Positions 1 through 8,906 of a stretch of DNA of 63,635 bases are shown here, piece after piece (position 1 is the stretch's first letter; every line of letters starts with the position of its first letter). Origin of the DNA: DATEEG01 sp035525055 (GTDB lineage Bacteria > Actinomycetota > Acidimicrobiia > Spongiisociales > ZC4RG35); contig DATLEZ010000031.1 in assembly GCA_035525055.1 (NCBI GenBank), positions 1 through 63,635 of the forward strand. The letters run 5' to 3'. Under the pieces are notes generated by a model. The model saw only the letters and a list, made by a program, of their open reading frames with translations. It was not told the origin of the DNA and ran no database searches. The position numbers and the translations under genes were made by a program.

Positions 1-82
1 GCATGCGCTCGGCCAGGGCCACCCGCTCTTCGTTGGAGAGCTCCGCCAACAACGGTATATCCGTCAGCTCGGCCGCATCCAT
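1..82 (-). CDS. Partial gene, N-terminus of a putative cyclic-nucleotide-binding (Crp-like) domain protein
   Basis: Only the first 27 residues are in the window; the gene runs off the left edge. The ATG at 82-80 is preceded by a strong AGGAGG five bases upstream. The peptide begins MDAAELTDIPLLAELSNEER, resembling the opening helix of cNMP-binding domains (pattern: hydrophobic IPLF-x-x-LS-x-EE). Without the beta-roll this is only a resemblance, and the function (Crp-type regulator, kinase or transporter with a cNMP domain) cannot be decided. Confidence 0.45.
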   Translation of the reverse strand, partial: MDAAELTDIPLLAELSNEERVALAERM

Positions 83-318
83 GTGCACCTCCTCTGGCGC
101 CAGCGACGGCGAATCGTACTTGGCTATTCCGCCAAGTGACCCGGGGCATGAAACCAATTGCCTCTTGGCTTGGTGACTGCTGTCTGGGCCTCCCCCATGC
201 CACTCGGCCGAAAGAATCCCTCCATTCGGTTGCTGCGAAAGACCCTTGTGGAACCGGTCAAGCCGGTGCTGCGTAATGCTAGAAACGAGTCGTTCAGTTG
301 ACGACGGGAGGAGCAGCC

Positions 319-756
319 ATGGCAGAGAAGTCCCTCTATGAAAGGCTTGGTGGCGTTTTTGCGATCGCCGCAGTGATTGACCACTTCAGCGACGCGGTGG
401 TTAAGAATCCCATAGTGGGCCAAGCCTCCAAGAACCCGGTCCTGCGGGAGTGGCACACTAAGCAACTGGGCCGACTGCCTGGCTTGAAATTCATGCGAAC
501 TCTGTGGGTCTGCAACGTTGCCGGTGGACCTTTCGAATATGCAGGCACGAAGCCAGGAATGACGCCCCTCGGCTTGGAAGAAGCCCATCGCCAGTTTCAG
601 ATCTCTCCCGACGAATTCGATGAGGTGGCGGCTGAGCTTGGGCGCACGCTCGATTTCGTAGGCGTGCCCAAGAAGGAGAAAGAAGAAGTCCTTGCAGCCT
701 TTGCGGCGCACAAGAGCGAGGTGACTGAGGGATCCGAGGCAATGACGCGCCGCTGA
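319..756 (+). CDS. Group I-like truncated haemoglobin
   Basis: A 145-residue haem protein of the truncated haemoglobin family, expected to bind O2 or NO in the cytoplasm. It opens SLYERLGG, the usual start of the family, carries the PFEYAG segment before helix F, and has a candidate proximal haem ligand His90 in the EEAHRQFQIS segment. The ATG at 319 is chosen over a start at 298 because GGGAGG lies just upstream and the family begins at this point. It is a single gene, divergent from the partial cNMP-domain gene; the gap 83-318 presumably holds both promoters but no clear boxes were seen. Confidence 0.85.
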   Translation: MAEKSLYERLGGVFAIAAVIDHFSDAVVKNPIVGQASKNPVLREWHTKQLGRLPGLKFMRTLWVCNVAGGPFEYAGTKPGMTPLGLEEAHRQFQISPDEFDEVAAELGRTLDFVGVPKKEKEEVLAAFAAHKSEVTEGSEAMTRR

Positions 757-863
757 GGCCTAGTGGGACCAGTCAGCCTGTCTCCTGTTGCCCAAAGGGC
801 CACTCGGAGTTTTACGGGTTTCTAATCTTTGCACCGAGGCGGAATCTCCTGCAAGGAGGCATC

Positions 864-902
864 ATGGAGCTCTCTGCAGTCGATCACCTGGTCTGTTTCT
901 GA
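864..902 (+). other. Twelve-codon ORF behind a strong ribosome-binding site; possible gene stub
   Basis: The gap 757-981 holds no normal gene. Within it AAGGAGG stands five bases before an ATG that opens MELSAVDHLVCF and then meets a stop. A near-perfect Shine-Dalgarno in front of so short a frame suggests the 5' stub of a gene lost by deletion, or a small peptide. No function can be assigned. Confidence 0.2.
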
Positions 903-981
903 TCACCACCCGGGCCAGTTGGAAGCATCAATGGCCACCCTCAATGGTCGCGGCTAACGAGCCGCTAGGTGCATGGCTGGG

Positions 982-1818
982 TTACATCTTGCGGTAGCGC
1001 GCCTGGAGCATGGCGAATAGACCGAAGGCCAGGAATCCGAGAGCCAATGTGGTGAGCAGGAACCTCCCGAACGGCTGCACCAGGATTGTCTGCAACGCGC
1101 CGTCTAGGCCCTGCCTCTGTGGGTCGAGAGTCAATGTCGCGTATGTGAGCAGACCCCCCACCCCGCCGACGGCGAGGCCTTTGGCGACATATCCGATCTG
1201 ACCGAGGCGTGTCACGCCTTGGCGGGCGAACGGGGACATCGACGAGGTAACGATCTCCTTAAGAAAGGACGCCTTGACGCCCTTGACCATATGGGTGACG
1301 CCGACACTCATGATGAGCACCCCGGCGACGACAACCAACACCCGTCCGGCGGGCAGGCTCAGCACCCCCGACGTGGCCTCCTGCTGTTGCTCCGAGCTTG
1401 ACGACCCCGAGCCGAGTGCGACCCTGGCCGCGCTGACCCCCAGCGCGGCGTAGACCACCGCTTTGGTCCAACTGGCGACTTGTTTGCGCCTGGCGCCCTC
1501 TCGCTTGCGATAACCCCAGATGGACTCACTGACCTGCCACAGCGCCAGTGCCAGCAGCCCTCCGGCGACTAACCACAGCACAATCTTGCCAAAGGGCTGT
1601 GTGGCCACGGTTCCGAGCGCCCCGGAAAGGTCGGAGCTCTCCCCGGCCGTCCCCCACGCCATAAGCAGCGCCAACCACCCGACCAAGATGTGGATGGCCC
1701 CGTAGGCGGTCAACCCGGCACGGGCGAGTAGCTCCAGCGACGTGCTGTCGCCGACCTCTCTGGCCACGTTTCTAGCAGCGACTGGCATGTGTGGCGTCGT
1801 CCGGGCCTTGGTCCTCAA
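982..1818 (-). CDS. DUF1206 family membrane protein with three internal repeats
   Basis: This 278-residue integral membrane protein has three tandem DUF1206 units of about 85 residues. Each contains two hydrophobic helices and the recurring signature LARxGLTAYGxIHxLVGWLAL ... GALxTxxxQPFGxxLL, visible near residues 30-100, 115-185 and 200-275. DUF1206 proteins are common in Actinobacteria and have no established role. The TTG at 1818 is the first start; an ATG at 1788 (MPVAARN) is an equally plausible start with a weaker upstream site. It is monocistronic, with its stop 225 bases from the haemoglobin gene. Confidence 0.85.
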   Translation of the reverse strand: MRTKARTTPHMPVAARNVAREVGDSTSLELLARAGLTAYGAIHILVGWLALLMAWGTAGESSDLSGALGTVATQPFGKIVLWLVAGGLLALALWQVSESIWGYRKREGARRKQVASWTKAVVYAALGVSAARVALGSGSSSSEQQQEATSGVLSLPAGRVLVVVAGVLIMSVGVTHMVKGVKASFLKEIVTSSMSPFARQGVTRLGQIGYVAKGLAVGGVGGLLTYATLTLDPQRQGLDGALQTILVQPFGRFLLTTLALGFLAFGLFAMLQARYRKM

Positions 1819-2056
1819 AACATCCTATGTAACCCTACAACTAATCCCCGCCACCGGCTCCACTATTGATTTACGTTCGTTAGGACGAGTTGATACGAGC
1901 CACCACCTTCCTGTGCGGGCGAGGATGGCGCTCGACCATCCGATCCCTTGTCAGCTCTCAATGTCGTCCTTGCTTTCAGGAACAGTGGCGATCCGGAACA
2001 CCCGTCCCGTTGGTATATATTTGCCTTCGACTCTCATGCGAGCGTAAGGAGGAGTC

Positions 2057-2143
2057 GTGAGCACCACAGGTTGGATAATCCTTATCGTCGTCATGATCCT
2101 TCTCTTCGGTGGCTTCGGCTATAGCAGGCGGTGCAGAGGGTGA
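2057..2143 (+). CDS. 28-residue hydrophobic peptide, possibly truncated
   Basis: A GTG start preceded by TAAGGAGGAGTC opens a short frame MSTTGWIILIVVMILLFGGF that continues GYSRRCRG and stops. It has a single transmembrane helix followed by a positive tail, so it would insert in the membrane with the tail inside. Many small bacterial membrane peptides look like this. It ends only 25 bases from the 3' end of the convergent toxin gene, so the natural C-terminus may have been lost when that locus arrived. An AT-rich stretch near 2012-2020 could be a -10 region. Confidence 0.45.
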   Translation: MSTTGWIILIVVMILLFGGFGYSRRCRG

Positions 2144-2167
2144 CACACGCGTCGTAGAGGTTGTTGG

Positions 2168-2701
2168 CTAATGGGTTCGGGTGTCGGAGGAGTTGGTGGT
2201 TTTGAGGCTGGCGCGAATGTCTTTGATACGGCGGTAGAGCCGGAGGGGGTGTTCGGGTGTGGCGATGAATCCGTGGTGTTGGTAAAAGGCTGCTGCTTGC
2301 TCGTCGATGGCGTCCACCACCACCAGCCTGGCGGCGGCCGCCTCGCCGGCGGCGAGGGCTTTGCGGAGGGCTTCGGTCAGAAGCAGCGCACCTAACCCCC
2401 GGCCTTGGTGGCGGTGGTCGACGGCGAGCCGGGCCAGCAGGACCGTCCCCACCGGGTAGCCGGGCATGCCCCGCACCAACCGGGTCGGAGCCTTCTCTCT
2501 GAGAACCGATCCCATGGTGAGGCTGAAGTAGCCGACCATCCGGCGGCCTCGGATCAGGAGAAAGGTGCGGGCAGTGTCCATCTCCTGGGCGGCCAGCGCA
2601 TGCTGCTGTAGCCAACGGTCAAGCTCTTCGCTTTCGGACTCGAAGCCGATCACATCGTGATCACGGCTGAGACGCTGCAGGCAGAGCCTGGGTTGGCTCA
2701 C
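2168..2701 (-). CDS. GNAT-family toxin (TacT-like acetyltransferase)
   Basis: A 177-residue Gcn5-related acetyltransferase. The acetyl-CoA pyrophosphate-binding loop is visible as HRHQGRGLG near residues 96-104, preceded by the strand LARLAVD, and FYQHHGF near residue 140 is the usual late GNAT motif. Pairing with a DUF1778 protein by a 4-base ATGA overlap is the hallmark of TacAT modules, in which the toxin acetylates the amino group of charged tRNAs to block translation. The family assignment is firm; the tRNA target is inferred from relatives. The last ~15 residues (SLKTTNSSDTRTH) look unconserved. Confidence 0.85.
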   Translation of the reverse strand: MSQPRLCLQRLSRDHDVIGFESESEELDRWLQQHALAAQEMDTARTFLLIRGRRMVGYFSLTMGSVLREKAPTRLVRGMPGYPVGTVLLARLAVDHRHQGRGLGALLLTEALRKALAAGEAAAARLVVVDAIDEQAAAFYQHHGFIATPEHPLRLYRRIKDIRASLKTTNSSDTRTH

Positions 2702-2988
2702 CCTTCGGGTAGCTTCGGATTCCGCTCGAAGAGTTTGGCCAGCTGCGGCACCACTCGGGCCGGTTTGTCGAGTTCGGCCAGGAAACGATCAAAGGCGACA
2801 TTGCTCAACACCAGGTCCTGATGCCTTCTGATCACCTTGTGCGCCCGGGCGGTGACGGTGTCGAGCACGAAAGCGGTGACGGTGGTGTTCTCCAGCTGGG
2901 CGGCTTGACGAATGACGGCATCCTGTTGGGGGGTGACCCGCATCTCGAGCCGTTGACGGCGGGAAGCCTTGGGGGCGGGCTCGGTCAT
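2698..2988 (-). CDS. DUF1778 antitoxin (TacA-like)
   Basis: A 96-residue antitoxin. An N-terminal ribbon-helix-helix type segment (RLEMRVTPQQDAVIRQAAQLENTTV, residues about 13-37) would bind DNA as a dimer, followed by a C-terminal region (FDRFLAELDKPARVVPQLAKLF) that in TacA relatives wraps the acetyltransferase toxin. The ATG at 2988 is preferred over upstream starts because it gives the typical family length and places the DNA-binding segment near the N-terminus. It is cotranscribed with the toxin and is probably autoregulated, as in other TA pairs. Confidence 0.85.
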   Translation of the reverse strand: MTEPAPKASRRQRLEMRVTPQQDAVIRQAAQLENTTVTAFVLDTVTARAHKVIRRHQDLVLSNVAFDRFLAELDKPARVVPQLAKLFERNPKLPEG

Positions 2989-3000
2989 GGCAGCAAGCCT

Positions 3001-3240
3001 AACACTTGTCCGGACAACGTACGGATTCTCTGGGGTGCCAGTTGGGGAGCCAACGGGGTACCAAACCACTCCGATCGAGAATCGCTGTCGCCATTGGGTT
3101 TTGGAGCCTCAAGGCATGAGATGCCTGGTGGGCAGCTGGTTTTCTTGGCACTCCGGGACACCTCGCGGGAGATCGAGATACACACCGCTTCCTCCATGGC
3201 ATGCAAGAGGCCAGGGGTTCAAATCCTCTCAGCTCCACTT
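3001..3240 (+). repeat. Direct repeat copy 1 (~240 bp), island end with tRNA-like tail
   Basis: This non-coding stretch is imperfectly repeated in the same orientation at 50793-51032. Shared blocks include GTCCGGACA near the left end, ACCAAACCACTCCGATCG in the middle, and CATGGCATGCAAGAGG followed by CAGGGGTTCAAATC at the right end. Similarity extends about 190 bp upstream of the tRNA-like tail, so the repeat is more than an attachment core and probably represents the conserved end of an integrated element. No intact integrase is present beside either copy. Confidence 0.75.
3195..3237 (+). other. 3' half of a tRNA-Ala(GGC)-like sequence (candidate att core)
   Basis: From the anticodon loop ATGGCAT (T33, anticodon GGC) the sequence continues with the 3' anticodon strand GCAAG, a short variable region, a T-arm AGGGG-TTCAAAT-CCTCT and an acceptor-like CAGCTCCA. 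The 5' half of a tRNA is absent: the bases before the loop do not pair as an anticodon stem and no D-arm or 5' acceptor is present. This is what remains at an element end after integration into the 3' half of a tRNA gene. It is not a functional tRNA. Confidence 0.7.
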
Positions 3241-3253
3241 CCCTTTTTCGTTC

Positions 3254-3271
3254 TTGCGCGAAAGAGCGCAA
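3254..3271 (-). terminator. Hairpin just downstream of the minus-strand polysaccharide operon
   Basis: TTGCGC-GAAAGA-GCGCAA forms a perfect 6-bp stem 20 bases beyond the stop codon of the nucleotide-sugar dehydrogenase. It could end the minus-strand transcript. There is no U-run on that strand, so a classical intrinsic terminator is not shown. Confidence 0.3.
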
Positions 3272-3290
3272 CCTGCCCCTTCTGGCGTGG

Positions 3291-4577
3291 TCAGAGCCTG
3301 TCGGCCGTGCCTCGTCTGGTCACTCCCCTCGTGTCGAGGACAGCTGGAGCAGCCGAGACGAGGGCGTCGAGGTCCAGAGAACTGTGTGCGGTCAGGATTA
3401 CCGTCACATGGGAGACCCGCGCTCGCTCGATCGCGTCCTCCACCCGCTCGATCGGTGAGCCATCGATCGAGAAGGAGGGGACGTGGGGATCCCAATACGT
3501 AAGCCTGGCACCCATGGCTCCGAACCTCCGGGCGACCGAAGCAGCCGGGGATTCGCGGACGTCCCCGATGTCGGCCTTGTATGAGACGCCAATCAAAAGA
3601 ATGTTCGAATCCCGCACCGGCTTGCCATGCCGGTTGAGGATGTCGATGGCACGACTCACCACGTATGCAGGCATTTGATCGTTGATCTCCTGGGCGAGCT
3701 CCACGAAACGGAACTGACGGCCGAGGAGGTGCACCCGGTATGACAGATAGTTAGGGTCGATCGGAATGCAGTGGCCGCCGACACCCGGGCCAGGAAAAAA
3801 TGGTTCGAATCCGAAGGGCTTCGTCCCCGCCAGGCGAATCACCTCCCAGATGTCGATACCGAGCTCGGCCGCGAACATGGCCAGCTCGTTGACTAGGGCG
3901 ATGTTCACGTGCCGGTAGGTGTTCTCGAGCAACTTGGCGAGTTCCGCCTCCCGGGTTCCCGGTGCTTCGACCACCACATCGCACACCTTGCGGTAGAACG
4001 ATGTCGCCAGCTCGGTAGAGAGCTCATCGACCCCTCCGACGATCTTCGGAGTGTTTCGGAGCCTCCAGATCAGGTTGCCTGGGTCGATTCTCTCAGGCGA
4101 ATAGGCCAGGTGGAACTCGGCGCCGCAACGCAGTCCCGACCGGGATTCGAGGATCGGCAGCAGCACCTCCTCCGTAGTACCCGGGTAGGTCGTGGACTCG
4201 AGAATCACCAAGGTCCCCGGTCGGAGGTTCGCACCGATCACGGCACCTGCAGCCCGAACCGCTTCAAGATCGGGCTGTCGGTCTGTGAGCGGGGTCGGCA
4301 CACAGATCACCACCGTGCCTGCGAGACCGAGCAGCGAGGAATCAGCCGATGGGTGGAAACCAGAGACCAGGGCGCCGCCGACTTCCGCGTCTGCGATATC
4401 GTCGACATGACTCCGGCCTTCGAGAAGTGATTCGATCTTCTCGGGGTCGATGTCGAAGCCAAGAACCCGAAGACCGGCTCGAGTCGCCTCCATCGCCAGT
4501 GGGAGTCCGACGTGGCCGAGACCTACGACGGCAACATCGAAGCCCGCCTCCTCCTCGTGCTTCTGGCTCTCGCCCAC
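3291..4577 (-). CDS. UDP-N-acetylhexosamine/UDP-hexose 6-dehydrogenase (WbpA/TviB-like)
   Basis: This 428-residue NAD-dependent nucleotide-sugar dehydrogenase oxidises the C6 alcohol of a UDP-sugar to the uronate for surface polysaccharide. The Rossmann motif VGLGHVGLPLA is near residue 18, ESTTYPGTTEE near 127 and LAYSPERIDPGN near 158. The catalytic cysteine lies in GGHCIPIDPNYL near residue 268. The STTYPGTTEE version points to the UDP-GlcNAc/GalNAc (WbpA/WbpO/TviB) branch rather than UDP-glucose, but substrate is inference. GTG start at 4577 overlaps the stop of the upstream glycosyltransferase by one base (TAGTG), so it is translationally coupled. Confidence 0.88.
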   Translation of the reverse strand: MGESQKHEEEAGFDVAVVGLGHVGLPLAMEATRAGLRVLGFDIDPEKIESLLEGRSHVDDIADAEVGGALVSGFHPSADSSLLGLAGTVVICVPTPLTDRQPDLEAVRAAGAVIGANLRPGTLVILESTTYPGTTEEVLLPILESRSGLRCGAEFHLAYSPERIDPGNLIWRLRNTPKIVGGVDELSTELATSFYRKVCDVVVEAPGTREAELAKLLENTYRHVNIALVNELAMFAAELGIDIWEVIRLAGTKPFGFEPFFPGPGVGGHCIPIDPNYLSYRVHLLGRQFRFVELAQEINDQMPAYVVSRAIDILNRHGKPVRDSNILLIGVSYKADIGDVRESPAASVARRFGAMGARLTYWDPHVPSFSIDGSPIERVEDAIERARVSHVTVILTAHSSLDLDALVSAAPAVLDTRGVTRRGTADRL

Positions 4578-5731
4578 TATCGACCCATCCCTCGCAGCGG
4601 CTTGGACTGAAGAAGGGAACGATAGAGGTCGGCTGTGTCACGAACCAGGCGCTCGGTTCCAAAGCGTTCCTTGGCCATTGCAGCCGCGGCCTTCCCCATC
4701 CGTTCGCGGCGCTCAGGGTCCACGAGCAGCCTGCTGACCGCCGCGGCCAACTCGGATGGATCAGCCCTGGTGAGCAATCCGGTCTCTCCATCGATCACGA
4801 CCTCGTCGACGCTGCCCACCCGTGTGGCGACTGCCGGCACGCCCAGCGTGGCGGCCTCGATCAGGGTCACCGGCATACCTTCGTTGTCTGACGTGAGCAC
4901 CACGACATCGGATGCCGCATATACGACTTGAACGTCCGATCTCCATCCCAGAAATCGCATTCGATCTCCGAGGGCCGACGCGTTCCGGCGCATTTCAGGG
5001 AGGAGTTCTCCTCCGCCGAGAACCAGGAACAGCGCTCGCGGATGGTCTCGCCCCAGTCGATGGGCCATCTCGACGAATCGGTCCGGCCGCTTGATGGAGG
5101 TGAGCCGGGCAACATAGGTGACAACCGGCACATCGGTCTCGATCCCGAGCGTCCGGCGTGCGTCCGACCGGAGCGGAGCGGCGGGAAGGTCGACCCCGGG
5201 TGGGATGACAACGTACTGCTCCGGTCGCCCAATACCAGCGGCGAGGAGGTCGTCGCGTACCTGTGATCCCACCGCCGCCAGTGCCGACGAAAGTCGGGCC
5301 ATCGTGCGCTCGGTCTGGATGACGGCGCGAGTAACGGCCGGGGAGAAATAGCCGTGGAGGAGGTGACCGTGGAAGGTGTGGACCACCCACGGAACCCGCC
5401 CGACCGCAGCGGCTAGACGGCCAAGGACGCCGGCCTTGGCGGTGTGGGTATGGACAATGTGAGGCCGGAATCGGCGGATCTCACCCAAGATGCTTCCAAA
5501 CGCTCGCACGTCTCCCCCCATGCGCACGGAGCGGCCAAGACCGTCGATGCGAATCGCCGATGCGTCGGGGGCACGTAGATTCAGATAATCGGCTTCATTC
5601 TCGTCCACCGAGCCCGTGAGGAGTCGGCTCTCGAACTCATCCGAATCGAGGCCCTGAGTCAATCCCACGACCTGCAGCGCAGGGCCGCCGACGTTCATCC
5701 GGGCGATGACCCGGAGAACACGAGTTCTCAC
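4577..5731 (-). CDS. GT4-family glycosyltransferase
   Basis: A 384-residue retaining glycosyltransferase with GT-B fold. The N-terminal half has the donor/acceptor opening VIARMNVGGPALQV and HIVHTHTAKAGVLGRLAA; the C-terminal half has ARLTSIKRPDRFVEMAHRL and the catalytic-site EX7E motif in NEGMPVTLIEA. It should add a sugar to the lipid-linked polysaccharide repeat unit at the inner face of the membrane. The GTG at 5731 is chosen because it gives a GTGA overlap with the preceding gene and begins exactly at the first beta strand (RVLRVIARM); a further upstream start would add 25 non-conserved residues. Confidence 0.88.
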   Translation of the reverse strand: MRTRVLRVIARMNVGGPALQVVGLTQGLDSDEFESRLLTGSVDENEADYLNLRAPDASAIRIDGLGRSVRMGGDVRAFGSILGEIRRFRPHIVHTHTAKAGVLGRLAAAVGRVPWVVHTFHGHLLHGYFSPAVTRAVIQTERTMARLSSALAAVGSQVRDDLLAAGIGRPEQYVVIPPGVDLPAAPLRSDARRTLGIETDVPVVTYVARLTSIKRPDRFVEMAHRLGRDHPRALFLVLGGGELLPEMRRNASALGDRMRFLGWRSDVQVVYAASDVVVLTSDNEGMPVTLIEAATLGVPAVATRVGSVDEVVIDGETGLLTRADPSELAAAVSRLLVDPERRERMGKAAAAMAKERFGTERLVRDTADLYRSLLQSKPLRGMGR

Positions 5732-6948
5732 GAGCCGGCCCCCCGATCCAGACGCCGCGCCCACAGTTCCCGCGCTCCGACGGCGGCCAGGATGGCTGCA
5801 GCCCACACGGCCTCACCGCGATGCCGAAAGGCGGTGCCGAGGTTGCCTTCGGCAAGCGCGTACATCAAGGTAACTCCGCCGCCATATAGAAGCGGGAACA
5901 CCACAATCTGCCGATGATGCCGTAACGCCATCAACCCGACCAAGGCGAGACCGAGCACCGGATACCAGAGGATGGTGTCGAGCTTGGCGAAGACGATCTG
6001 CGAACTGCGGTTCTCTTCCCACGGATAAGGCTCGAGCAACATCACGCTGAGGCCACGAGGTAGATGGACGACATCGGCACCCGGATTGGCACCGTCGACG
6101 TCGGGCGATACGGTCGCAGGCGGGACGTCGACAAAGGCGCTGTCCGCCCCGACTGCGTTGGCCGCCCGCACCTGTTCGAGGTCCGTAACGCGTTGGGCGA
6201 CAGTATCAAATCCGCCGGGGCCCCCTCCTGCAGCCCAGGGGATAATCAGGGCAATGACCAAAGTGATCCCTACAGGCCCCCACCGGAGGGGGCGGATGGT
6301 CACCAAGACGGTGAGAGCTACGGCCCATACCGCTACCACGGTGGAATGGAGCCTGAGGTGGGACAGCAGGATGAGCCAGATGGCCACCGCCACCCAGGGC
6401 CAGACCCTCCGGGTCGGGTTGGAGCCAACCGCCGCCGCCATCGCGTACGCCACCCCCGCGGCGACGAACCAGACCCAGGCATCTTTCAGAGTGGTCACCG
6501 ACCACCCGATCTGAGAGGGCAGGAAAGCGACCACCCCTCCGGCAGCGAGCGCCCACTCGGGCGGCAGCGCTCGGGCCGCCACCTTGGTCGTTAACCCGGC
6601 TGCACCGGCCCCGACCAAGACGACCAGAATCGACCCCAGCATCTGTGATGGTCCGAAGACCCAGAAGAGCGCAGCGAGAGGGATTAGAAAAGTCGCCGTG
6701 CTCTCGAACAACTGGCGTAGGTCGGGCGACCAATCCGCCGTCTCTCCTGACGCCAGGTCGGCCGCGAGACCCATGTACGTAGCGTCATCGAGCGCCAGCC
6801 AGGAGTCCGGCAGGAGCGTCTGGATCGCGATCAACGCCGTGAGCCGGACGCCGAGCGCGGCGAAGAACACGGCCCGACCCGGATGGGCTTTCACCCACTT
6901 CGCCACTCGGTGGTGGGCATGCGCAGGCTGGTCGCGGATGGGATCCAC
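5728..6948 (-). CDS. Polytopic membrane protein, GT-C/ArnT-like mannosyltransferase candidate
   Basis: This 406-residue protein has roughly ten hydrophobic helices. After the first helix the loop contains LALDDATYMGLAADLA; an acidic pair in the first extracytoplasmic loop is the catalytic feature of GT-C enzymes that use polyprenyl-phosphate sugars. A periplasmic segment around residues 260-320 is hydrophilic. No close family can be named, so GT-C membership is inferred from topology and the DD motif. GTG start two bases after the asnB stop; the next gene overlaps its end by four bases, so it sits inside the minus-strand operon. Confidence 0.6.
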   Translation of the reverse strand: MDPIRDQPAHAHHRVAKWVKAHPGRAVFFAALGVRLTALIAIQTLLPDSWLALDDATYMGLAADLASGETADWSPDLRQLFESTATFLIPLAALFWVFGPSQMLGSILVVLVGAGAAGLTTKVAARALPPEWALAAGGVVAFLPSQIGWSVTTLKDAWVWFVAAGVAYAMAAAVGSNPTRRVWPWVAVAIWLILLSHLRLHSTVVAVWAVALTVLVTIRPLRWGPVGITLVIALIIPWAAGGGPGGFDTVAQRVTDLEQVRAANAVGADSAFVDVPPATVSPDVDGANPGADVVHLPRGLSVMLLEPYPWEENRSSQIVFAKLDTILWYPVLGLALVGLMALRHHRQIVVFPLLYGGGVTLMYALAEGNLGTAFRHRGEAVWAAAILAAVGARELWARRLDRGAGS

Positions 6949-6950
6949 TG

Positions 6951-8906
6951 CTACGAAGCACTCACCCGATTGGGCAGCGACTCGAGCCAGACCTGGAACA
7001 TCAGGACGTTCCAGAGCTGGTATGCCCGATCACTCCGCCCGGAGACATGATCGGCCCAGGCGGCTCGGATGGGATCTGCCTCCAGATATCCCTCGTAAGA
7101 CACTCGCTCGGGAGCCAGCAGCTCTTCGGCCCACTCCCGAAGCGGACCTCTCAGCCAGTCACCAACGGGCACACCGAAGCCCATCTTCGGTCGGTCCGTG
7201 AGCTCCACGGGCACATGGCGAGCCAACACTTGGCGGAGCAACCATTTCCCCTTGCCGTTGCGGATCTTCATCGGGCGCGGCAGCCGCCAGGCGAACTCGA
7301 CGAGACGATGGTCGAGAAGGGGCACCCGGGCCTCCAGGCCCACGGCCATTGTGGCCCGATCGACCTTCACCAGGAGGTCGTCCGGCAGGTAGGTGATCGC
7401 GTCGAGATACATAGCCCGGTCGGTGGCATCACCCGCCGTCGGCAATCTGAAGGCATTGCCGAGGCGCCCGTCGGCTTCACCGCCGGAAAGGACGACCTGG
7501 TCGGGGTCTTTCCAGTGGGACATCAGATGCCGGTATATATCCTCGGTGTCCGTTATGGCGAGTACACCGGCAAGCTTGTGAGCGCGATCACCCGCCCTGG
7601 CTACCCGATATCGAGCCGGCAGCAGGGATGCTACCGCGTCGAACCGACCGGGCCCGATGGCTTGTATCAACCCGGCGGTGCCCCGACGTAGCGGCCCGGG
7701 AATCCTGAATAGGGTCCGAGTCAGCAGACTGTGGAGCCGGTAGCGGTCGTAGCCCCCGAATAATTCGTCACCGCCGTCCCCGCTGAGACTCACCGTGACC
7801 GATCGGCGCGCCAACTCGGCGATCAGAAAGGTCGGGATCTGCGAGGAGTCACCAAAGGGTTCGTCGTAGAGGGTGGGGAGTCGCGGGATCACCTCTCTCG
7901 CCTCCTCCGGGGTGACGTAGAGCTCGGTGTGGTCGGTCCCGAGGTGGTGAGCCACCGCCCTGGCGTGAACCGCCTCATTGAAGTCGGATTCGTGAAACCC
8001 GATCGTGAAGGTCCGGACCGGGCGAGTCGACTCGGCCTGCATCAGCGCCACCACCGTCGATGAATCGATACCACCGGAAAGGAAAGCTCCGACCGGGACG
8101 TCCGCCAGCATCTGCCGGGCCACACTGTCACGAAGGAGGATCTCCAGTTGGTCCGCAGCCTCGCGGTCGGACAGATCGAACTGGTTCCTTCGACCGCCGT
8201 CGACCACCTCGCTAAGCGACCAGTAGGCGACCGGTTCCGGCATGAGCCTGGGCGAGTTGGGACGAACCTCGACCCAGGTCCCCGGGAGCAGCTTCTGTAT
8301 CCCCTCAAAGATCGAGCTTGGCGCCGGGACGTATCCATATCTGAGAAAGCGGGTGAGAGAAGCCCTGTCAACCTCTGGCCGGAACGCAGGATGCGCCCAG
8401 AGGGCTTTCAGCTCGGATCCGAACAGAAACGTGTCGCCGATCCAGCCGTAGTAGAGCGGCTTCTCACCCAACCGATCCCGCGCCAGGGACAACTTCTGAC
8501 GGTGGGCATCCCACACCGCGAAGGCGAACATCCCCGTCGAGGCGCGGAGTGCCTTCTCCAGGCTCCACCGGTCGATCGCCTCGACTAACACCTCGGTGTC
8601 GGAATGCCCCCTGAACCGGCAGCCTTCTGAATCGAGACGGCGCCGCAGATCCGCGTGGTTGTAGATCTCGCCGTTGAAGACGAGCACCTGACGCCCCGAC
8701 GACGAGATCATCGGCTGATGGCCCGCGTCGCTCAGGTCGATGATGGCCAGCCGCCGAAAACCGAAACCCACACCGACCTCTGGGTCGATCCAGGTCCCGT
8801 GGTCGTCCGGACCCCGATGACGAAGGGTATCGGCCATCCGAGTAGCGACATCGACCATCTCCTCCGATCGGAGACCGGGACCGAGAAAGCCACTAATCCC
8901 GCACAT
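6951..8906 (-). CDS. asnB: Asparagine synthetase (glutamine-hydrolysing), surface-polysaccharide type
   Basis: A 651-residue class II glutamine amidotransferase with nucleophile Cys2 (MCGISGFLG) followed by a synthetase domain. Landmarks are RLAIIDLSDAGHQPM and the glutamine-pocket VFNGEIYNH in the N-terminal half, the ATP PP-loop SGGIDSSTVVALM near residue 280, and LSGDGGDELFGGY near 375. AsnB homologues of this length are frequent in exopolysaccharide loci, where they may amidate uronic acids or make Asn; the context supports the former but the sequence does not prove it. A second, broken copy of the same family lies at 22197-23158. Confidence 0.9.
   Translation of the reverse strand: MCGISGFLGPGLRSEEMVDVATRMADTLRHRGPDDHGTWIDPEVGVGFGFRRLAIIDLSDAGHQPMISSSGRQVLVFNGEIYNHADLRRRLDSEGCRFRGHSDTEVLVEAIDRWSLEKALRASTGMFAFAVWDAHRQKLSLARDRLGEKPLYYGWIGDTFLFGSELKALWAHPAFRPEVDRASLTRFLRYGYVPAPSSIFEGIQKLLPGTWVEVRPNSPRLMPEPVAYWSLSEVVDGGRRNQFDLSDREAADQLEILLRDSVARQMLADVPVGAFLSGGIDSSTVVALMQAESTRPVRTFTIGFHESDFNEAVHARAVAHHLGTDHTELYVTPEEAREVIPRLPTLYDEPFGDSSQIPTFLIAELARRSVTVSLSGDGGDELFGGYDRYRLHSLLTRTLFRIPGPLRRGTAGLIQAIGPGRFDAVASLLPARYRVARAGDRAHKLAGVLAITDTEDIYRHLMSHWKDPDQVVLSGGEADGRLGNAFRLPTAGDATDRAMYLDAITYLPDDLLVKVDRATMAVGLEARVPLLDHRLVEFAWRLPRPMKIRNGKGKWLLRQVLARHVPVELTDRPKMGFGVPVGDWLRGPLREWAEELLAPERVSYEGYLEADPIRAAWADHVSGRSDRAYQLWNVLMFQVWLESLPNRVSAS

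Noticed and set aside
2091..2615. A 174-codon minus-strand frame overlapping the toxin gene.
   Set aside because: Pro/Arg/His-rich shadow of the acetyltransferase frame, which has the real GNAT motifs.
3195..3237. A tRNA-Ala gene at either tRNA-like segment.
   Set aside because: Only the half from the anticodon loop onward is present; no D-arm or 5' acceptor strand is present in either copy.
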